IMG/VR virus record: IMGVR_UViG_3300021964_000261
Location: 1 to 33,611 of that record
DNA length: 33,611 bases
Origin: a virus
Strand: one strand, 5' to 3'
Below the pieces are notes generated by a model. It did no database searches and was not told the DNA's origin. It saw only the letters and a program-made list of their open reading frames with translations. Each line of letters begins with the position of its first letter. Within the stretch, counting starts at the first letter, position 1. Position numbers and translations under genes: made by a program. This document shows positions 29,955-33,611 of the stretch, in pieces.

Positions 29955-30049
29955 TATTTTATCTTTGGAAATATATCAAATGGGTGGAAATCTTCCCACA
30001 CTGCATATTTAAATCCTTCTATTTCTTCTTCTTTAATTATGTTGAACAT
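29954..30049 (-). CDS. Micro-protein, 31 aa
   Basis: ATG at 30049 behind GGAGTAACA, TAA at 29954-29956 in a TAATG overlap with the XhlA-like gene. The product begins MFNIIKEEEIEGFKYAVWED and ends HPFDIFPKIK. Acidic and aromatic, with no membrane segment. The ribosome site and exact coupling support translation; function unknown. Confidence 0.6.
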   Translation of the reverse strand: MFNIIKEEEIEGFKYAVWEDFHPFDIFPKIK

Positions 30050-30060
30050 TGTTACTCCTA

Positions 30061-31365
30061 TTAGTTATCATCATATTTTGTTGAACCCACTTTCCAAACA
30101 TTTGTCCCACCATCAGTAGTAACAAATTCAAATAGATATCTATCTCCGCTAGAGGAAAGTGAGTTTTGTGGTGTATTTGGATAGTAGTCTGAATTTTGCA
30201 CAGAAGCTGGTAGTGTTACACTGTAAGGTTTAAATTCATATATATCGTACTCTGCTATTGTATTAGCGGCAGAAATAGTATAAAGCCTTGTCATATTCTC
30301 TGTTGATGTTAGACCTGCAATATTAGTTACACCTGAAATAGAACCATCTTCTGTTGCTGTACTCCAATCATGTGCTGTAGATAATGTATAATAATATAAT
30401 GTATTACTACTACTATCCACTATAGCTCCTTTTGTTCCACTGGTGTTCATAGCAATACCTTTAGGACTAGTAGGGGTAAGTGTTGAGCTAGTTAAAGAAG
30501 AATTAACACCACCATGATAATTCCAAGAACCAGACATAACTTGGACAGTTCTATTGCTAAGTAAATTATAAGTGTAAACACCATCTGGACTAGTAGCAAT
30601 ATCAACTATGCCAGTTGGTAGACCACCCCAAGCACCACCAGACACACTAAGTGAACTAACAGCATAAGGAGTTCCAAAGCTTAGATTACCAGCAATTTGA
30701 TTACTACCACTATATATAGCAAACATTCTTAAAAGCGAACCATCTTCTTTAACAGATAAACCTGTTGGCTGCCCATTGTAATTAACAAAAGTACCTAATC
30801 CCCCACTACCAAAGATTTGTAGACTGCCAGTATATCCTGCAGTTGATATATCATAAGGAGTACTCAAGGTGTATTGTGCTATAGTGCCATTGTTTACTGC
30901 ACCATTAGGAGAATACAAGATATACAAATATTGTCCAGCACCAGCAAAATCTATTGCAAGGTTATAAGAGTAATTTATCGCAGGACTTGCAGTAGGCAAA
31001 GTAAATGTTTGCTCTAAAGTTGCTACGCTATATAGATTAGAAGGGGTTGTCCCACCTACTACAAAGTCATAAGCAAACCTTTTACTTGTTGGTACATTAG
31101 AAAAAGACACAGTGGTATTACCAGTTAGTGTACCTTGAGAAAAGAAATTGTAAGAACCTACATTTAAGCTAGGAGTAGTACCACTTACTGTTGTAGGTGT
31201 GAATGGGTCAGCAGTATCTACCCAAGTAAATGAACCATCACCATCTGATTGCAACACTTGCCCAGCAGTACCAGTGCCACTAACGTTCAGCTTATTAGCA
31301 CTAATAGCACCATCAGCTATATCGGCTGTATCTACACCATCTGCTATATCTCTTGCTTTAGTCAT
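30061..31365 (-). CDS. Second tail fibre / receptor-binding protein with propeller-like repeats
   Basis: A protein of 434 residues. The first ~110 residues (ADGAISANKLNVSGTGTAGQ, VLQSDGDGSFTWVD, TTVSGTTPSLNVGSYNFFSQ) are paralogous to the module in the C-terminal half of fibre 1. A run of ~50-residue beta repeats containing signatures such as IAQYTLSTPYDIST and LYYYTLSTAHDWST follows, as in a beta propeller. The end (VTLPASVQN ... GDRYLFEFVTTDGGTNVW) matches the fibre 1 terminus. It lacks the gp17-like tail-attachment domain, so it probably assembles on fibre 1 or is a detachable tip. Ribosome site AGGAG. Confidence 0.8.
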   Translation of the reverse strand: MTKARDIADGVDTADIADGAISANKLNVSGTGTAGQVLQSDGDGSFTWVDTADPFTPTTVSGTTPSLNVGSYNFFSQGTLTGNTTVSFSNVPTSKRFAYDFVVGGTTPSNLYSVATLEQTFTLPTASPAINYSYNLAIDFAGAGQYLYILYSPNGAVNNGTIAQYTLSTPYDISTAGYTGSLQIFGSGGLGTFVNYNGQPTGLSVKEDGSLLRMFAIYSGSNQIAGNLSFGTPYAVSSLSVSGGAWGGLPTGIVDIATSPDGVYTYNLLSNRTVQVMSGSWNYHGGVNSSLTSSTLTPTSPKGIAMNTSGTKGAIVDSSSNTLYYYTLSTAHDWSTATEDGSISGVTNIAGLTSTENMTRLYTISAANTIAEYDIYEFKPYSVTLPASVQNSDYYPNTPQNSLSSSGDRYLFEFVTTDGGTNVWKVGSTKYDDN

Positions 31366-31374
31366 GTGTTGCTC

Positions 31375-31596
31375 CTATTCTGGTTTATTCGGTATGGTGA
31401 ATCTATTAGGGAAGTCTGATTGCTGTGGTATATCTCTTAATGCTTGACGATATGTTCTCATAGCATCAGACATAGTTACATCACTGCCTGCCGCCCAATC
31501 AGTTTCAGCTAGTAGTTGATTCCTATATTGTCTTGGAACAATGGTATTGTTAGAAGTGTACTCTGTGCCTTCATCTAATATATTTAATATCATCAT
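31375..31596 (-). CDS. Tail-assembly-chaperone-like protein, 73 aa
   Basis: The segment YRNQLLAETDWAAGSDVTMS followed by AMRTYRQALRDIPQQSDFP matches the Phage_tail_APC-type pattern ('R-x-x-L-L-x-x-x-D-W ... Y-R-Q-x-L-R-D-I-x-x-Q'), small proteins encoded beside fibre genes and thought to help fibre assembly. It starts two bases after fibre 1 ends and is followed by fibre 2, so it probably serves both. Confidence 0.75.
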   Translation of the reverse strand: MMILNILDEGTEYTSNNTIVPRQYRNQLLAETDWAAGSDVTMSDAMRTYRQALRDIPQQSDFPNRFTIPNKPE

Positions 31597-31598
31597 AA

Positions 31599-33611
31599 TT
31601 AACCTGCTTTATTTTCATTTGAAATGTAAATGTTTGTTCCCCCATCACCTGTATAAAACTCGTAAGTAAAACGACTACCAGCATCTATTGCTTGTGTAGT
31701 AGTGTTTTGAACAGATGATGGTAGAGTTATTGTTGGGAAAGTACCAATTGTATATTCGTATGCGTTAGTAGCACTTGAACCTATAAAACCAGCAAGTATA
31801 TACAATTTCGTGCCATCTCCAGCAACACCAAAGCTCTGTGAAGATGCAGGCATTGAAAGCGATTGAGCCGTAGCTGACTGTGTGCTAATATTAAAAGGAG
31901 TAGAAAGAGTAGCTTCATATATAGTTGCAGACCCAGAACTACCAGAAGTATAAAGAAAATTTGTTCCATCACTACTCAAGTGTATATCAAATACATCAGC
32001 ATTAGCTAAAGTAGTAGATATACTCGCATAAGAAGCTGTGCTTATATCATAAGCTGTACTTAAACTGTATTGATATATAATTCCCGGGCTATAACTTGTA
32101 ACATAAAGTTTTGTGCCACTATCACCAAAACAAAAACCTCTTGCAAGAGTGCCAGTTTGAGTTGATGTAGAAAATGATTTAGACGCATAAGAAGAAGTGC
32201 TAATGTCCCATGGTGTAGTCATATCATGCTGATAAATAACATTAGAATTAGCATCCATAGCATAAAAATGATTACCATCATCAGAAAAAGTAATACCACC
32301 ATAGTTGTAAATTGGATTACCACCATAACTTTTTGTATTAACATGAGTTGCTGTCCCCAAAACATAAGGAGTAGTCATATCAAACTGATGAACAACACAA
32401 TTAGCGGGTGTAGCCCCACCATATTCATTTATATAAAAAGAAGTACCATCATCTTTTACAAAAATATCATATAAACTACCAGTATTAACAGCTTTCCAAG
32501 TAGTGCCTAAATCTGTCGTACTACCAGTAACACCAGAAATATCATAACTGGTAAGAACAGAACCTTGGAAACTATAATTCCATTTTGCTTCAGTTGGGAC
32601 ATTAGTAAAAGAAACTGTTGTATTACCTGACAACGCACCTTGATGAAAGAAATTATAAGTACCTACATCTAATGATGGTGTTGTGCCACTAACTGTAGTG
32701 TAAGCAAATGGTGATGCAGAATCTGCCCAACTAAATGTTCCATCTCCATCACTAGCTAATACCTGTCCACTTGTACCATTGCCTGATACATTTAACTCTG
32801 CCGCACCTACATTATTGTCAGCAATCTTTGCAGAAGTTACAGCATCATCAGCTATGTTAGCTGTATCTACCTTGCCATACTCTAGTGCAGTACCACCAGC
32901 ATTCATTTGTAATACTTCATCAGCACTACCTAAAGTACCTAGTCCTGTACCACCTCTTGCATATCCTAGTGTACCACTTGTTATCGAGGTTGCATCAATA
33001 GCGGCAACATTGAAAGTACCGTAAGCAATAATATCAACAGTGTCAGTGCCAGATGTACCGATAGCAGTAGCGAATACCACAGAAGAACCAGAGGTAACAG
33101 TAACATCACTTCCATTAACCATCTTAATACCATTGAGGTATACATCAACATAACCTGCATCATATAATAAAGTGTTTCCATTGTCGTCTGTTCCAGTAAT
33201 AGTTGTTGTTGAAGAACTTACAGAGTATTGGAATCTTGCAGATGTACCATTAACTGATGAACCAGCATTTTGCCACCCAGAACTACCATATACTTTCATA
33301 ATGTCATTAGTAGTATCGTAGTATAAATCACCAATATCTAGGGAAGTTGTTGGGTCAGTAGCAGAAATCCTATATTTATTAGCAAATGTATTTACATCTG
33401 TAATGTTTGTAGCGACAGTATTAATGTTAGTTGTATTACCAGCTACTGTTGCTATGTTTGTTGTATCACCTGCAACAGTTGTAACATTAGCACTAATACC
33501 TGCTACTGTACTTACATCTGAACTAATACCAGCTACTGTTGTAACATTGGCAGAGATACCTGCAACTGTAGTAGTGTTTGCTGAGATTCCAGATACTGTA
33601 GAAACATCAGA
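31599..33611 (-). CDS. T7 gp17-like tail fibre 1, C-terminal part (runs off right edge)
   Basis: The frame is open from the right edge to TAA at 31599-31601 (670 codons in view). It enters through the same decapeptide repeats and SSGWQNAG region seen at 1-681. It then continues through the LNVSGNGTSGQVLASDGDGT module and about five beta repeats of ~53 residues (for example IYQYSLSTAYDISTASY; VIYQHDMTTPWDISTSSY). The end is VQNTTTQAIDAG ... YEFYTGDGGTNIY. Repeats of that pattern suggest a beta-propeller receptor-binding head. It is the missing C-terminus of the gene at 1-1560. Confidence 0.88.
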   Translation of the reverse strand, partial: SDVSTVSGISANTTTVAGISANVTTVAGISSDVSTVAGISANVTTVAGDTTNIATVAGNTTNINTVATNITDVNTFANKYRISATDPTTSLDIGDLYYDTTNDIMKVYGSSGWQNAGSSVNGTSARFQYSVSSSTTTITGTDDNGNTLLYDAGYVDVYLNGIKMVNGSDVTVTSGSSVVFATAIGTSGTDTVDIIAYGTFNVAAIDATSITSGTLGYARGGTGLGTLGSADEVLQMNAGGTALEYGKVDTANIADDAVTSAKIADNNVGAAELNVSGNGTSGQVLASDGDGTFSWADSASPFAYTTVSGTTPSLDVGTYNFFHQGALSGNTTVSFTNVPTEAKWNYSFQGSVLTSYDISGVTGSTTDLGTTWKAVNTGSLYDIFVKDDGTSFYINEYGGATPANCVVHQFDMTTPYVLGTATHVNTKSYGGNPIYNYGGITFSDDGNHFYAMDANSNVIYQHDMTTPWDISTSSYASKSFSTSTQTGTLARGFCFGDSGTKLYVTSYSPGIIYQYSLSTAYDISTASYASISTTLANADVFDIHLSSDGTNFLYTSGSSGSATIYEATLSTPFNISTQSATAQSLSMPASSQSFGVAGDGTKLYILAGFIGSSATNAYEYTIGTFPTITLPSSVQNTTTQAIDAGSRFTYEFYTGDGGTNIYISNENKAG
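32931..33611. repeat. Imperfect terminal repeat, right copy
   Basis: Right-hand partner of bases 1-681, same orientation, no gaps. Relative to the left copy the encoded fibre has V for I, S for A, K for R and T for A at four codons; the remaining differences are silent. Confidence 0.95.

Noticed and set aside
1-33611. Search for tRNA genes, an integrase, an excisionase or an attachment site
   Set aside because: I saw no cloverleaf, no tyrosine or serine recombinase motif and no candidate attachment core; a lysogenic module is not supported.

Overview
The window is an almost complete genome of a small, AT-rich (by eye), strictly lytic podovirus of the T7-like morphotype, very probably an environmental marine phage. 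The virion genes follow the T7 order: terminase, portal, scaffold, capsid, tail tubes A and B, internal virion proteins, fibre. I see no RNA polymerase, DNA polymerase, primase, helicase, integrase or tRNA. Low GC, dense ATGA/TAATG gene overlaps, a GTA-type three-TM holin and the missing polymerase genes suggest a phage of a streamlined marine alphaproteobacterium, for example the HTVC010P-like pelagiphages of SAR11. That host assignment is inference from memory and was not checked against a database.

The two ends overlap. Bases 1-681 and 32931-33611 align without gaps, with 25 mismatches. The genome is therefore best read as a circular or permuted map of about 32,930 bp. The main tail-fibre gene runs off the left edge (N-terminal part, 1-1560) and re-enters at the right edge (C-terminal part, 31599-33611); joined, it is about 963 codons long and stays in frame.

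Layout. (1) A divergent control region at 21906-22196 carries a sigma70-type promoter on each strand, a GC-rich hairpin and a DnaA-box-like site. (2) From it a minus-strand operon of about 28 kb runs leftward and wraps through the ends to 26910. In order it holds a tiny basic protein, a protein with an SSB-like tail, TerS, a small HTH protein, a C5 cytosine methyltransferase, TerL, a Hjc-like nuclease, a GNAT acetyltransferase, a cluster of small virion-type proteins, portal, Bbp19-like protein, scaffold, capsid, capsid-adjacent protein, tail tubes A and B, internal virion proteins, fibre 1, tail chaperone-like protein, fibre 2, an XhlA-like protein, the holin, two Sec-exported proteins and three small proteins. 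(3) A plus-strand early block at 22197-23304 holds four small genes. (4) A minus-strand trio at 23294-24495 encodes a ribbon-helix-helix repressor, a DUF3310 protein and a winged-helix replication-organiser-like protein. (5) A second plus-strand block at 24599-26036 ends in an ERF recombinase. (6) A minus-strand metallophosphoesterase lies at 26033-26734. (7) A plus-strand promoter with an intrinsic terminator about 80 nt downstream and no convincing gene between them (26795-26911) suggests a small RNA.

The gene set implies that host polymerases transcribe and replicate the DNA. The phage would supply an initiator-like protein, ERF recombination, an SSB-like protein and DNA methylation. No gap without a gene exceeds 300 bases; the largest is the 291-bp control region. 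The most interesting open items are the candidate small RNA, the synonymous-biased fibre overlap, the capsid-distal UUCG hairpin, the two exported proteins beside the holin, and the absence of a recognisable endolysin.
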